DNA of 64,000 bases from an uncultured Collinsella sp. (GTDB lineage Bacteria > Actinomycetota > Coriobacteriia > Coriobacteriales > Coriobacteriaceae). The notes beneath the pieces were generated by a model. The model searched no databases. It had not been told where the DNA came from and saw only the letters and a list, made by a program, of their open reading frames with translations. The DNA is taken from the NCBI GenBank assembly GCA_900541235.1, contig UQIW01000002.1, positions 1 through 64,000 of the forward strand, given 5' to 3'. The translations under genes were made by a program, and so were the position numbers. Numbering within the stretch: position 1 is the stretch's first letter; the number at the start of each line of letters is the position of its first letter. This document shows positions 52,131 through 61,822 of this stretch, in pieces.

Positions 52131-53801
52131 CTAAACCTCCATGACGACCGGGATGATCATCGGACGGGTGCGCGTACGGCTCCAGATAAAGTTAGAGAGC
52201 GAATCGCGCACGGCCTTGCGAATGGCATCGGAACCGCTGCTCGTAAAGCTAAACTTGCCCTTCTCGATCGTCTTCATAATGGACGCGGAGGCATCCTCGG
52301 AGAACTGGTCGTCGATGGCAAACGAGACGCCGCGGCCCGAGAACTCGATGGCCTCGATCTTCTTGTGCTTGAGCGAGACGATGGCAACAGCGGTAACCAT
52401 ACCGTCGTTGGCGAGCTTCTGACGATCGCGCAGGACGATGGGGTCGGTATCGCCGATACGCAGGCCGTCGACGTAGACGACGCCGGACTCGACGGGCGTA
52501 CCGCGTTTGACGATACCGCCGCGCATCTCGAGCGTGTCGCCGTTATCGAGGATAAAGATGTGATCATCCTTGATGCCCATCTTGCGGGCCAGCTGGGCAT
52601 GGGCACGCAGATGCACGGCCTCGCCGTGAACCGGCATAAAGTAGGTGGGCTTGGCCATGGCCATCAGTAGCTTGAGTTCCTCCTGGCTACCGTGACCGGA
52701 GACGTGAACGAGAGCGCGGTTCTTATCCCACACGTCGCAGCCGAGCTTGGCTAGGCTGTTGACGACCTGCTGGACGGCTTTCTCGTTACCGGGGACCGGC
52801 GTTGCCGAGAGGATAACGGTATCGCCCTCGTGGATGGAGAGCGTCTTGTGCTCTCCGTTGGCCATGCGGGACAGGGCCGACAGCGGCTCGCCCTGCGAAC
52901 CGGTGCACATGACGACGATCTTGTCGTCGGGCAGGTTATCGATGTCAAAGGCATCGATGATATCGGCGTCGTCGATGTTGAGGTAGCCAAGCTCGCGCGC
53001 CACGCGGGTGTTAGTGAGCATGGAGCGACCGGTCACAACGACCTTACGGCCGCACTTGCGGGCGGCATCGCAGATCTGCTGCAGACGATGGATGTGGCTC
53101 GAGAACGACGCGACGAACACGCGACCCGGCGCGTTCTTGATGGCGTGCAGCAGGTTGGGGCCGACTTCGGCCTCGGACTTGGTAAAGCCCGGAACCGTGG
53201 CGTTGGTGGAGTCGGAAAGCAGCAGGTCGATGCCCTGCTTGGCAAAGCGGCTGATAGCGGCGTAGTCGGGCGTGACGCCGTCGATGGGCGTCTGGTCGAG
53301 CTTAAAGTCGCCGGTGTGCATAACGGTGCCCTGATTGGTGCGGATGAACACGCCCAGAGCGCCGGGGATGGAGTGCGTCATCGAAAAGAAATCGAGCGAG
53401 ATGCCGCCGAGGTTGACATGGCTGCCGCCCTTGACCTCGCGGAACTTGGGTGCGCGGATGCGGAACTCAGAAAGCTTGCCCTCGATAAAGCCAAGCGTCA
53501 GCTTGCTCGAGAAGATGGGCACCTTATTGTTGAGGTCCTGCAGCAGATACGGAAGCGAACCGGTGTGGTCCTCGTGGCCGTGGGTGACGACGATACCGCG
53601 GAGCTTCTCCTCGTTCTCCAGAACATAGGTGTAGTCGGGAAGCACCAGATCAATACCGGGCTGGGAATCGTCGGGGAACATGAGGCCAGCGTCAACGAGC
53701 ACCATGTCGTCGCCGCATTCGAAGACCGTCATGTTCTTGCCGATGCCGTCAAGGCCGCCGAGCGGAATGATCTTCAAGGGAGATGATTTTTTAGCTGCCA
53801 T
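52131..53801 (-). CDS. rnj: Ribonuclease J
   Basis: 556 aa metallo-beta-lactamase/beta-CASP protein. Zinc motif THGHEDHTGSLPYLL near residue 72, HTGDFKLDQ, SDSTNATVPG, SGHGSQEELK and PVHGE are present. It acts as both 5' exonuclease and endonuclease in RNA maturation and decay. First gene of the rnj-ftsK-rodZ stretch; a ribosome site GAAAGGAAA precedes ATG 53801. Confidence 0.95.
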   Translation of the reverse strand: MAAKKSSPLKIIPLGGLDGIGKNMTVFECGDDMVLVDAGLMFPDDSQPGIDLVLPDYTYVLENEEKLRGIVVTHGHEDHTGSLPYLLQDLNNKVPIFSSKLTLGFIEGKLSEFRIRAPKFREVKGGSHVNLGGISLDFFSMTHSIPGALGVFIRTNQGTVMHTGDFKLDQTPIDGVTPDYAAISRFAKQGIDLLLSDSTNATVPGFTKSEAEVGPNLLHAIKNAPGRVFVASFSSHIHRLQQICDAARKCGRKVVVTGRSMLTNTRVARELGYLNIDDADIIDAFDIDNLPDDKIVVMCTGSQGEPLSALSRMANGEHKTLSIHEGDTVILSATPVPGNEKAVQQVVNSLAKLGCDVWDKNRALVHVSGHGSQEELKLLMAMAKPTYFMPVHGEAVHLRAHAQLARKMGIKDDHIFILDNGDTLEMRGGIVKRGTPVESGVVYVDGLRIGDTDPIVLRDRQKLANDGMVTAVAIVSLKHKKIEAIEFSGRGVSFAIDDQFSEDASASIMKTIEKGKFSFTSSGSDAIRKAVRDSLSNFIWSRTRTRPMIIPVVMEV

Positions 53802-54019
53802 AGGTTAGTGTGGTTTCCTTTCTTCGAAACGGGTCTGGAACAACCGACGGGGCGCTTCTGGCAAACCGACCGCCGGGAACGTACAAACATGCATCGCAGA
53901 GTCGATGCAATAACCACAGTATGATACCCATTTGCACAACAACAGACCACCCATGCATCAAAGCCCCATCTGAACTGGTCCATCCCGCCGGTCAGGGCTC
54001 AGCGGCCCCGGCACGGGCT

Positions 54020-54100
54020 AAGTTTCCTGCTCTACAGTCCTGCTCACGACGGAGGCCACATTAAGTGGCCTCCTGTTCGTGCGGAACTCGCGATAAACTT
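54020..54100. repeat. Structured repeat B1
   Basis: AAGTTTCCTGCTCTACAGTC at the left and GTGCGGAACTCGCGATAAAC at the right flank a hairpin GGAGGCCAC-ATTAA-GTGGCCTCC (54051-54073). It is an inverted copy of the centre of B2, whose hairpin has different but still paired bases. Confidence 0.8.
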
Positions 54101-54250
54101 CATCAGTGCCCGCCCCACGGGAAACCTGCCAAAAAGAGACAGGTTTATTTTGGTCGGTTTTATCTGGGAAGATGCTGCTGCGGCTATCTACAGATCTGAA
54201 ATCTGACTACTGAATAGACTGTCTAACTAAATAGCGAGCGGCACTAACCA

Positions 54251-54398
54251 GCCCTTTTGCTTGCGCCCGGGAGGGGCGCATATGAAGTTTATCGCGAGTT
54301 CCGCACGCAAAGGAAAGCACTTAATGTGCTTTCCGTCTTGCGCAGGACTGTAGAGCAGGAAACTTCATATGCGGCCCTCCCGGGCGCAAGCAAAAGGG
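54251..54398. repeat. Structured repeat B2 with long arms
   Basis: Outer arms of about 39 bases (54251-54290 and 54360-54398; GCCCTTTTGCTTGCGCCCGG and its complement) pair with one bulge. Inside are ATCGCGAGTTCCGCACG, hairpin GGAAAGCAC-TTAAT-GTGCTTTCC and GCAGGACTGTAGAGCAGGAA, the same boxes as B1 in opposite orientation. Confidence 0.85.
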
Positions 54399-54420
54399 CG
54401 ACCCCTGTCCGGAGTCGCCC
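54391..54420 (-). terminator. Terminator of pnp
   Basis: Minus strand stem GGGCGAC/GTCGCCC (54396-54402 with 54414-54420) followed by TTTTG. The T tract lies within the right arm of repeat B2. Confidence 0.75.
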
Positions 54421-54445
54421 TTGTTGAGCTGCTTATGTTTAGCTG

Positions 54446-56692
<2,247 letters not shown>

Positions 56693-56705
56693 TGTTCTCC
56701 TTAAC

Positions 56706-56728
56706 CCCGCAGACCCCTTGTCTGCGGG
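56706..56728 (-). promoter_or_regulatory. Hairpin just upstream of pnp
   Basis: Perfect 9-bp stem CCCGCAGAC/GTCTGCGGG ending 13 bases before the pnp start codon. It can be the processing site through which PNPase controls its own mRNA, as in E. coli; not proven. Confidence 0.55.
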
Positions 56729-56798
56729 CTTCTCATGTGACGCGGGCCCCCTGCCCCCGCCACGCTTCAGAGCGTGATTGTTCGCGCCCTTACACAAA

Positions 56799-56827
56799 AA
56801 GAGCGCCCCGCTGCGCAGGACGCTCTT
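56799..56827 (-). terminator. Terminator of rpsO
   Basis: Minus strand stem AAGAGCG/CGCTCTT with GC-rich loop, followed by TTTTTG. It stands between rpsO and pnp; partial read-through is possible. Confidence 0.75.
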
Positions 56828-56841
56828 AGCATGTACAAATC

Positions 56842-57120
56842 CTACTGGATGTTGTCGCGGATGCCCAGAGCCTTGATGAGCTCACGGTACTCGACGATGT
56901 CGTTCTTCTTGATGTAGGAGAGAAGACGACGACGACGGCCGACGAGCATGAGCAGGCCACGACGGGTGTGGAAGTCCTTCTGGTGGGACTTCATGTGCTC
57001 GGTCAGCTCCTTGATGCGCTCGGACAGGATGGCGACCTGAACCTTGGGGTTGCCGGTGTCGACCGGGGTGTTACCGAACTGGGCAGTCAGCTCCGCCTTG
57101 CGCTCTTTGGAAACAGTCAT
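56842..57120 (-). CDS. rpsO: 30S ribosomal protein S15
   Basis: 92 aa from ATG 57120 (GAAAGGTGA upstream). TGNPKVQVAILSERIKELTEHMKSHQKDFHTRRGLLMLVGRRRRLLSYIKK is the S15 core. It binds the central domain of 16S rRNA. The rpsO-pnp order is near universal. Confidence 0.98.
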   Translation of the reverse strand: MTVSKERKAELTAQFGNTPVDTGNPKVQVAILSERIKELTEHMKSHQKDFHTRRGLLMLVGRRRRLLSYIKKNDIVEYRELIKALGIRDNIQ

Positions 57121-57258
57121 TGTTTCACCTTTCGTTTTGCGTCGCCCACGGGCGACTCGATTCGCCTCGGACTGGGAAGCCGCCGGTGGAGCGAACAACC
57201 AAGGTCGAGGTACCAACAGGTCGGTATGTTACCACAAGCAGCCCGCGCCTGCGCATCA

Positions 57259-58008
57259 TCACCGACCCAACATGAATTCCATCGCGCGGAGGCGCTGATC
57301 GGTGTGCGTCGCAGCCCAAACATGCGAAAGCCCGAGCAGGAATGCCGCCGTATGCGGGTCGATTCGCTCGGCCATGAGCGCATCGAAGGTCATGGACATG
57401 AGGGCGCGCAGCCATGCGGTCTCACCGGTCGACACCAGTTCGGCACCTGGAACGCTCGACGCGCACGACCCGCACATGAGACCGCCCGCCTGGGCTGAAA
57501 AATACGACAGCATGGGGTCTCCGCACAGCACGCAGGCCGAAAAATCGGGTCGATAGCCAACGTGCGACAGCAGCTTAAAGACATATGCCGCCACAAGTAG
57601 ATCCATGTGCGCTGTGTCGAGCCCGCTGCCCGCCAGGGCAAGCGCTCGCTGCGTGATGGCAAAGGTAAACGGGTCCTCAGCGTCCTCGAACGAGCATACG
57701 CGCGCGACCTCGGCGATCGCGCTTGCGGCGCAGGTCGTCTCGTAATCGGGCGTAGCGCTGAGCGGCGCCTCCATAAGCTCGGCCTGGGAAACCACGTCGA
57801 GCGACCGTCCATGCGCGAGCAGCATATCGACGGTACAGAACAGCTCGCAGCGCGCAGCCAGGCGCCCACCGGGTTTGCGGGCGCCCTTTGCCACGGCACG
57901 AACCTGCCGACCCCGCTCGTCAAGCATCGTCAGGATCAGGTCCGTCTCTTTAAGCTTCGTCTTGTCGAGGACGAGCACCTTGGTGCGATATGTCCGGGAG
58001 CCTGCCAT
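57259..58008 (-). CDS. recO: DNA repair protein RecO
   Basis: 249 aa. N-terminal OB fold (YRTKVLVLDKTKLKETDLILTMLDERGRQVRAVAKGARKPGG) and a helical C-terminal domain with a zinc knuckle CVLCGDPM...LMCGSCA (CX2C...CX2C). It loads RecA with RecR in gap repair. It is the last core gene before the prophage; its 5' side faces the prophage junction. Confidence 0.95.
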   Translation of the reverse strand: MAGSRTYRTKVLVLDKTKLKETDLILTMLDERGRQVRAVAKGARKPGGRLAARCELFCTVDMLLAHGRSLDVVSQAELMEAPLSATPDYETTCAASAIAEVARVCSFEDAEDPFTFAITQRALALAGSGLDTAHMDLLVAAYVFKLLSHVGYRPDFSACVLCGDPMLSYFSAQAGGLMCGSCASSVPGAELVSTGETAWLRALMSMTFDALMAERIDPHTAAFLLGLSHVWAATHTDQRLRAMEFMLGR

Positions 58009-58171
58009 GCGCGCCGCGCGTCCTTAGTCCTCGGCGGAGTAGTAGATAAGTGTTCTATAGGTCTCCATAGCGCTCCATAGTGCAGTTATACGTTTCCATA
58101 GGTCTCCATAGTAGTGCATATTTCAGAACTTATGGACTGAGTTAGGACGCGGATAGACCCGTAGACAAAAA
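58009..58171. other. Prophage/chromosome junction with direct repeats
   Basis: ATAGGTCTCCATAG occurs at 58057-58070 and again at 58098-58111, with CTCCATAG also at 58073-58080. It lies between recO and the terminator of the prophage lysis genes, where an attachment site or recombinase arm sites would be expected. The other prophage end is outside the window, so att identity cannot be confirmed. Confidence 0.4.
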
Positions 58172-58207
58172 TAGCCCCCGTCTCCTATCACTGGGAAACG
58201 GGGGCTA
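58172..58207 (-). terminator. Terminator of prophage lysis module
   Basis: 10-bp perfect stem TAGCCCCCGT/ACGGGGGCTA; on the minus strand it is followed by TTTTTG. It closes the minus-strand lysis transcript. Confidence 0.88.
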
Positions 58208-58242
58208 ATAACCTCAAACGAGGTTTGTATTGCGCCTTTAAT

Positions 58243-58341
58243 TTAATCGTCTCGGAACGCGCCGACGAGGCATAGGGCCAAGAAGAAAATCATGCTGCCG
58301 AAGGTGGAGCCGAGAATAAAGGCGATTACCAAACCCATCAT
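58243..58341 (-). CDS. Small phage membrane protein (DUF3789-like)
   Basis: 32 aa, too short for usual gene calling. Begins MMGLVIAFILGSTFG, one hydrophobic helix, ends GAFRDD. The GxxxGSxxG-type start resembles DUF3789, tiny membrane proteins found in Gram-positive phages and conjugative elements. Its ATG overlaps the amidase stop (ATGA), so translation is coupled. Possible role in lysis timing or membrane insertion; unproven. Confidence 0.65.
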   Translation of the reverse strand: MMGLVIAFILGSTFGSMIFFLALCLVGAFRDD

Positions 58342-59477
58342 CGGCGTGTGCCGTCAGACACGTAGCACTGGAGACGATCAAGCGCGTATCCGTAGATGCC
58401 AGCATAGTCATCGCCGCCGTAGGTGGAACCGTCATCGCAGACCTCATCGTGCCAGTTTGCGTGTGCAACGTCCTGAGCACGGTAGTAGACCTGCTTGTAC
58501 TCGCCAGACGGTGTGATGTAGTACATCATCACGCCATCGATGGTCTGGCCCCAGATGCCCGCCATGCCATTTACGGAATCGTTGTAGTTGGCGGTCTGCA
58601 CCCAATCCAGCCATCCACTCTCCTTGGTGTGGACACGGTAGCGCAGCGTGCCGCTATCCACCCACGCGATCAGCATGTCATGGGAGCCGTAGGGCATACC
58701 AGCGAAGCCCTCGCTGTTGGAATCATTGAAGTTGGTTACGGCATCATTCCACGCACCGTAGCGGTTGTGCAGCGCATAGTGGATGTTGACGCTTTTGCCC
58801 GTGGACTTCGGGAAGCTCGTGCGAGCAACAGAAGTGGAGGGCTGATAGGTGCCGCCGTTAGCATCGGTCGGTGCGGTCGGCGCGATGTAGCCGCTTCCGA
58901 GGTAAGCTGCCACGGCCTGCTTGAACTCGGCCCACGTCTTGCCGTACTGGCGGAAATAGCCGTTAGGATCGGTATGGTCGGAGCCGCCCCAGATACGAGC
59001 CGCCTGATAGTGGCTCAAGAGTCGGGACGTGTCCCAGCCGTGGGCACGCAGCTCGTCGCCAGCCCACTTGACGGCCTCGTTCCACTGCTTGGCAAAGTCG
59101 CTGGCGTTGGTGGCGTGAGCAAGCTCGATACCGACCGTGGCGTAGTTTCCATTGCCCACGTGCCAGCACAAGCGGTTCTCGGGCACCGTGTTGTACACGG
59201 TGGAACCGTCAAGCTCCATAACATGGTGGACAGCATAGGTATCATTACCGCGCCAATACAGAACATGGTTCCACGCGGACGCACCGGGGTTCGCCGTTTC
59301 GTGGATAACCAAGTACTGGGCGTTGAGGTAGCCGTGTCCATTGCTCACGTAGGCATCTTGGCTTTGGTAGGCTTCGGCGCTGAGTGGAGCGGCAAGCGCT
59401 GCCACAAGGGCGAGGACAACAGCAAAGGCGCTACGGAGAGGGAGCTTGCGCTTAGGCTCGGTCTCAGTCTCGGTCAT
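58338..59477 (-). CDS. Phage endolysin: secreted N-acetylmuramoyl-L-alanine amidase
   Basis: 379 aa from ATG 59477 (AGGTGGAG upstream). An N-terminal signal or signal-anchor segment (about residues 14-36; LRSAFAVVLALVAALAAPLSAEA) precedes an Amidase_2 domain with zinc-type residues in YLVIHETAN, HHVMELDGST, CWHVGNGNYATVGIELAH and HTDPNGYF. The C-terminal half (about 215-379) has Trp/Tyr-rich repeats (NDSNSEGFAGMPYGS, YNDSVNGMAGIWG) that look like wall-binding modules. It cuts the amide bond between MurNAc and the stem peptide. The signal suggests Sec-dependent export aided by the holin. Confidence 0.9.
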   Translation of the reverse strand: MTETETEPKRKLPLRSAFAVVLALVAALAAPLSAEAYQSQDAYVSNGHGYLNAQYLVIHETANPGASAWNHVLYWRGNDTYAVHHVMELDGSTVYNTVPENRLCWHVGNGNYATVGIELAHATNASDFAKQWNEAVKWAGDELRAHGWDTSRLLSHYQAARIWGGSDHTDPNGYFRQYGKTWAEFKQAVAAYLGSGYIAPTAPTDANGGTYQPSTSVARTSFPKSTGKSVNIHYALHNRYGAWNDAVTNFNDSNSEGFAGMPYGSHDMLIAWVDSGTLRYRVHTKESGWLDWVQTANYNDSVNGMAGIWGQTIDGVMMYYITPSGEYKQVYYRAQDVAHANWHDEVCDDGSTYGGDDYAGIYGYALDRLQCYVSDGTRR

Positions 59478-59694
59478 GCTCTCCACCTGCTTTCAGGCGA
59501 GCTGCATCGACCGCTTGCTCAGCTGCTGCGTAGATCGCGGCGCTCACCACTCCACAGACCGTGCCGATAATGGCTACAGTCTCGTTACTTGTAGTGATGC
59601 CTGCGATGCTAGCCGCCACGCTGCCGAGAAAAGCAGCAGCGCAAAGCCAGAACTTACGGCTGGTCAGTTTCTTGACAATATCTTCGGTAGTCAT
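59464..59694 (-). CDS. Phage holin
   Basis: 76 aa with two membrane segments (about 14-32 and 38-58) and a charged C-terminus. KKLTSRKFWLCAAAFLGSVAAS is typical of a Gram-positive phage holin family. Overlaps the amidase start by 14 bases. It would permeabilise the membrane and time lysis. Confidence 0.85.
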   Translation of the reverse strand: MTTEDIVKKLTSRKFWLCAAAFLGSVAASIAGITTSNETVAIIGTVCGVVSAAIYAAAEQAVDAARLKAGGEHDRD

Positions 59695-59702
59695 AATTCC
59701 TC

Positions 59703-60116
59703 CTATCTACCTTTTTCTTTGTCGTAGAGCAGGTCAACCCGGTCACAGATGTGGTCGACCTTCTCGGCCATTCCTTGGCTTCTCGCCTGACTGTGCGCGA
59801 GGTCGTTGTGCAAGACCTCGTTAGACGTGACGACCGATTCCATGAGGGTCTTCATGGCTTCCATCAGTGAGTTCGAGCGCTCCATCTGGGCGGCGATTCG
59901 CCCCTCCATCTCAGACCGCTCACGATCGCGCTGGGCACGCTCCTTGACTTCATCCTGCTTGCGCTCTTCGCGCTTCAGGTCAATCTCGCCCTTGCGCTCG
60001 TTCTGGCGCTTGTACTCTTCGAGAAATTGCTTTCCGAAGTAAAAGGCGATGAGCGCCAGTGCTGCGCCACCTAGCCAGCCTGGGCCATAAGGCGCGAAGA
60101 GTTTGAGCACTTCCAT
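59703..60116 (-). CDS. Phage membrane-anchored coiled-coil protein
   Basis: 137 aa; GGGGAGG upstream. One N-terminal membrane segment (about 12-28), then a highly charged coiled coil (about 30-130; YKRQNERKGEIDLKREERKQD). It resembles XhlA-type lysis accessory proteins, and its place before the holin supports a lysis role. Confidence 0.7.
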   Translation of the reverse strand: MEVLKLFAPYGPGWLGGAALALIAFYFGKQFLEEYKRQNERKGEIDLKREERKQDEVKERAQRDRERSEMEGRIAAQMERSNSLMEAMKTLMESVVTSNEVLHNDLAHSQARSQGMAEKVDHICDRVDLLYDKEKGR

Positions 60117-60189
60117 CCACTCACCTCCCCTCTCCTACGCTTGGAATTAATTGCGAGTATCAAGCCGCCGTCCCCCGCGTTTTAAAGCC

Positions 60190-60242
60190 AAAAATCCCAG
60201 ACGAAATGCGGAGGTCTACCATGCAAAACGTCTGGGATTTTT
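60190..60242. promoter_or_regulatory. Hairpin enclosing the ribosome site ahead of the recombinase gene
   Basis: 13-bp perfect arms AAAAATCCCAGAC (60190-60202) and GTCTGGGATTTTT (60230-60242). The 27-base loop contains GGAGG (60210-60214) and ATG 60221. T-rich on both sides, so it could also terminate transcription in either direction. Confidence 0.7.
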
Positions 60243-60256
60243 TAGAGATTGGATAG
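60221..60256 (+). CDS. Short leader frame in phase with the recombinase
   Basis: ATG 60221 has a strong GGAGG seven bases upstream, but the frame stops after 11 residues (MQNVWDFLEIG) at TAG 60254-60256. The recombinase ATG at 60263 is in the same frame two codons later. Either this is a leader peptide enabling re-initiation, or the original N-terminus was cut by an amber codon. Confidence 0.45.
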   Translation: MQNVWDFLEIG

Positions 60257-60262
60257 CCAAAA

Positions 60263-61129
60263 ATGCTGTTTTCAGATGCCACCGCCGAGTACATGGCCGA
60301 CAAGGGCAAGCGTCTCCGCGCCACCACTCTTGAGGGCTATCGCAGCGCCATCCGCTGCCACCTGATGCCGATGTGGGGTGAGCGCGAGATCGAGACGATC
60401 AGCTTTGAAGAGGTTCAAGATTGGGTCGATTCGTTCGACCTCCCCGGTGCCGCCGAGAAGGCATACAAAACTTTCCGTCAGATCTACCGCTGGGTGCTGC
60501 GCCGCCACCAGCTCAGAATCTGGGACGTGACGCAGGGCGTAGAGCTGCCGAAAAAGCCCACAGTGCGCCGCCCCACGTTGACCGCCGAGCAGGAGCGCGT
60601 GACGCTTAAAGCCATCGTCGGGCAACCATTCGAGGTCGCAGTGCTCTTGGGTGCCGCGCTCGGGCTGCGCCGCTGCGAGGCGTGCGCGGTGAGAATCGAG
60701 GATGTGGACTGGCGTAGCGGATGGGTTCACGTACAGCGCGGACTACATGTCGTAGGCGGAGAGGTCGTGGAGACGGGATGCAAGACCAAACTGTCAGACC
60801 GCAAACTCAAGCTGCCGCGATTCGCGCTTGAGCGCCTGCGAGCGATACGAGGTGCCCGCAGGTCTGGTCGCCTATGCCTGCTTGACCCCAACGCCGTGGC
60901 CCGCAAGTTCCGCGCGTTCTGCAAGCGATTCGACCTGCCCCACGTACCGATGACATGCCTGCGCCACAGCTGGGCGACCATATCGCTGGAGCATGGTGCC
61001 GCCATCGAGGACATAGCCGTGGCGTTGGGGCATTCCACGGTCAATACCGCCATGTCGCACTACCTGCAAAGTTTCAGGACGGTCGTTGCTAGGGCGAGCG
61101 ATTCATACACGGCAGCTATGGAGTGGTGA
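60263..61129 (+). CDS. Tyrosine recombinase of the tail-fibre shufflon
   Basis: 288 aa. N-terminal SAM-like core-binding domain (about 1-95; TAEYMADKGKRLRATTLEGYRSAI) and C-terminal catalytic domain with Arg136 (ALGLRRCEA), Lys near 176 (CKTKLSDRKLKL), Arg234 (TCLRHSWAT), His257 (LGHSTVN) and nucleophile Tyr267 (MSHYLQ). The first His of the HxxR box is Thr231. It lies on the opposite strand between lysis and tail genes, not at the prophage edge, and its TGA stop runs into the first 12-bp site, as with Rci beside the R64 shufflon. It probably inverts the segments downstream; a role in integration is less likely. Confidence 0.85.
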   Translation: MLFSDATAEYMADKGKRLRATTLEGYRSAIRCHLMPMWGEREIETISFEEVQDWVDSFDLPGAAEKAYKTFRQIYRWVLRRHQLRIWDVTQGVELPKKPTVRRPTLTAEQERVTLKAIVGQPFEVAVLLGAALGLRRCEACAVRIEDVDWRSGWVHVQRGLHVVGGEVVETGCKTKLSDRKLKLPRFALERLRAIRGARRSGRLCLLDPNAVARKFRAFCKRFDLPHVPMTCLRHSWATISLEHGAAIEDIAVALGHSTVNTAMSHYLQSFRTVVARASDSYTAAMEW

Positions 61130-61316
61130 TTCCGTATCCCGTGTTCAGTTCGCGCAGGAGGGAACGGTCTTCCGAGTCTCGTACACCGCCGATGACGGAG
61201 TGCTACAGCTCTCGATTGCGGGCACGCCGATGTCTGTCTGGTTTGACAAAAAGAGCGGCATCGGAATCTGGGATTCAAACGAAAAGAAGAACTATGTATG
61301 CAGGTTTGTAGAATAG
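61128..61316 (+). other. Silent tail-fibre cassette 1
   Basis: Read from the site in the phase used by the expressed gene (GAT TCC GTA TCC = DSVS), it encodes 62 residues (SVSRVQFAQEGTVFRVS...) to TAG 61314-61316. No ribosome site or start. Beta-rich with SVWFDKKSG. Confidence 0.85.
61129..61140 (+). repeat. Recombination site 1 (ATTCCGTATCCC)
   Basis: Plus orientation; its first A completes the TGA stop of the recombinase. Left flank GGTG. Confidence 0.85.
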
Positions 61317-61601
61317 CATTCCGTATCCCCGTTTAAAACGTTTGCTACAAATGACAAAAGCAGCGTGACGCTGTCGTTTGAATCCGCCAACCATTCGACA
61401 GCGTTTCTGATTATCGACAATAACGGCAACCCGAGCGCCATTTTCCTGAATTGCATAACCTCGACGAGTGAGATTCTTGCAGGTCAGAGTCTTAACATCA
61501 CATTCCAGAACAAAACGACGGCCGTGATAAAAACCCCAAACTGGTCTTTCGGAGTGGTCATGACGCCGATGGGCTATGACTGCTCCATTTCGGTTGCATA
61601 G
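61317..61601 (+). other. Silent tail-fibre cassette 2
   Basis: In-phase frame of 94 residues (HSVSPFKTFATNDKSS...) to TAG 61599-61601. Longest cassette; unrelated to cassette 1 after the SVS start. Confidence 0.85.
61318..61329 (+). repeat. Recombination site 2 (ATTCCGTATCCC)
   Basis: Plus orientation; directly follows the stop of cassette 1 (TAG-C-site). Confidence 0.85.
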
Positions 61602-61808
61602 CATTCCGTATCCCAAAGCACAACGATCTGCAATGAGGCGGTACGTGCCAGAGTCGGCGGTAATATGTCGCTCGCCAAACCTCAGCCTATTCAGGTCGCG
61701 GTGCAAACCGCGACATCAGACTATGCGCTCTGCGTTCAGATGGATGGCATCTACCTGTATAACGATGCGGAAGAAAAGGTAATCTGGCATATTACAGCGC
61801 CAAAATAG
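61602..61808 (+). other. Silent tail-fibre cassette 3
   Basis: In-phase frame of 68 residues (HSVSQSTTICNEAVRAR...) to TAG 61806-61808. Fourteen bases separate its end from that of cassette 4, which runs the other way. Confidence 0.85.
61603..61614 (+). repeat. Recombination site 3 (ATTCCGTATCCC)
   Basis: Plus orientation; follows the stop of cassette 2 (TAG-C-site). Confidence 0.85.
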
Positions 61809-61822
61809 AAGCATCCCGCGCT

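Larger units (their letters stand above)
53802..54445. other. Intergenic region with two related palindromic repeats
   Basis: No gene seen. It contains the rnj 5' region, repeat B1 (54020-54100), an AT-rich stretch, repeat B2 (54251-54398) and the pnp terminator (54391-54420). Confidence 0.7.

Noticed and set aside
60263..61129. Tyrosine recombinase as the lysogeny integrase
   Set aside because: Possible but less likely: it is internal to the prophage, opposite to its neighbours, and abuts the invertible sites. Its best-supported role is inversion.
61086..61316. Stand-alone plus-strand gene covering cassette 1
   Set aside because: Its only start lies inside the recombinase gene without a ribosome site; the coding part begins exactly at the recombination site.
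61365..61601. Cassette 2 as an independent gene from an internal ATG
   Set aside because: No ribosome site, and the coding frame extends upstream to site 2 in the cassette phase.
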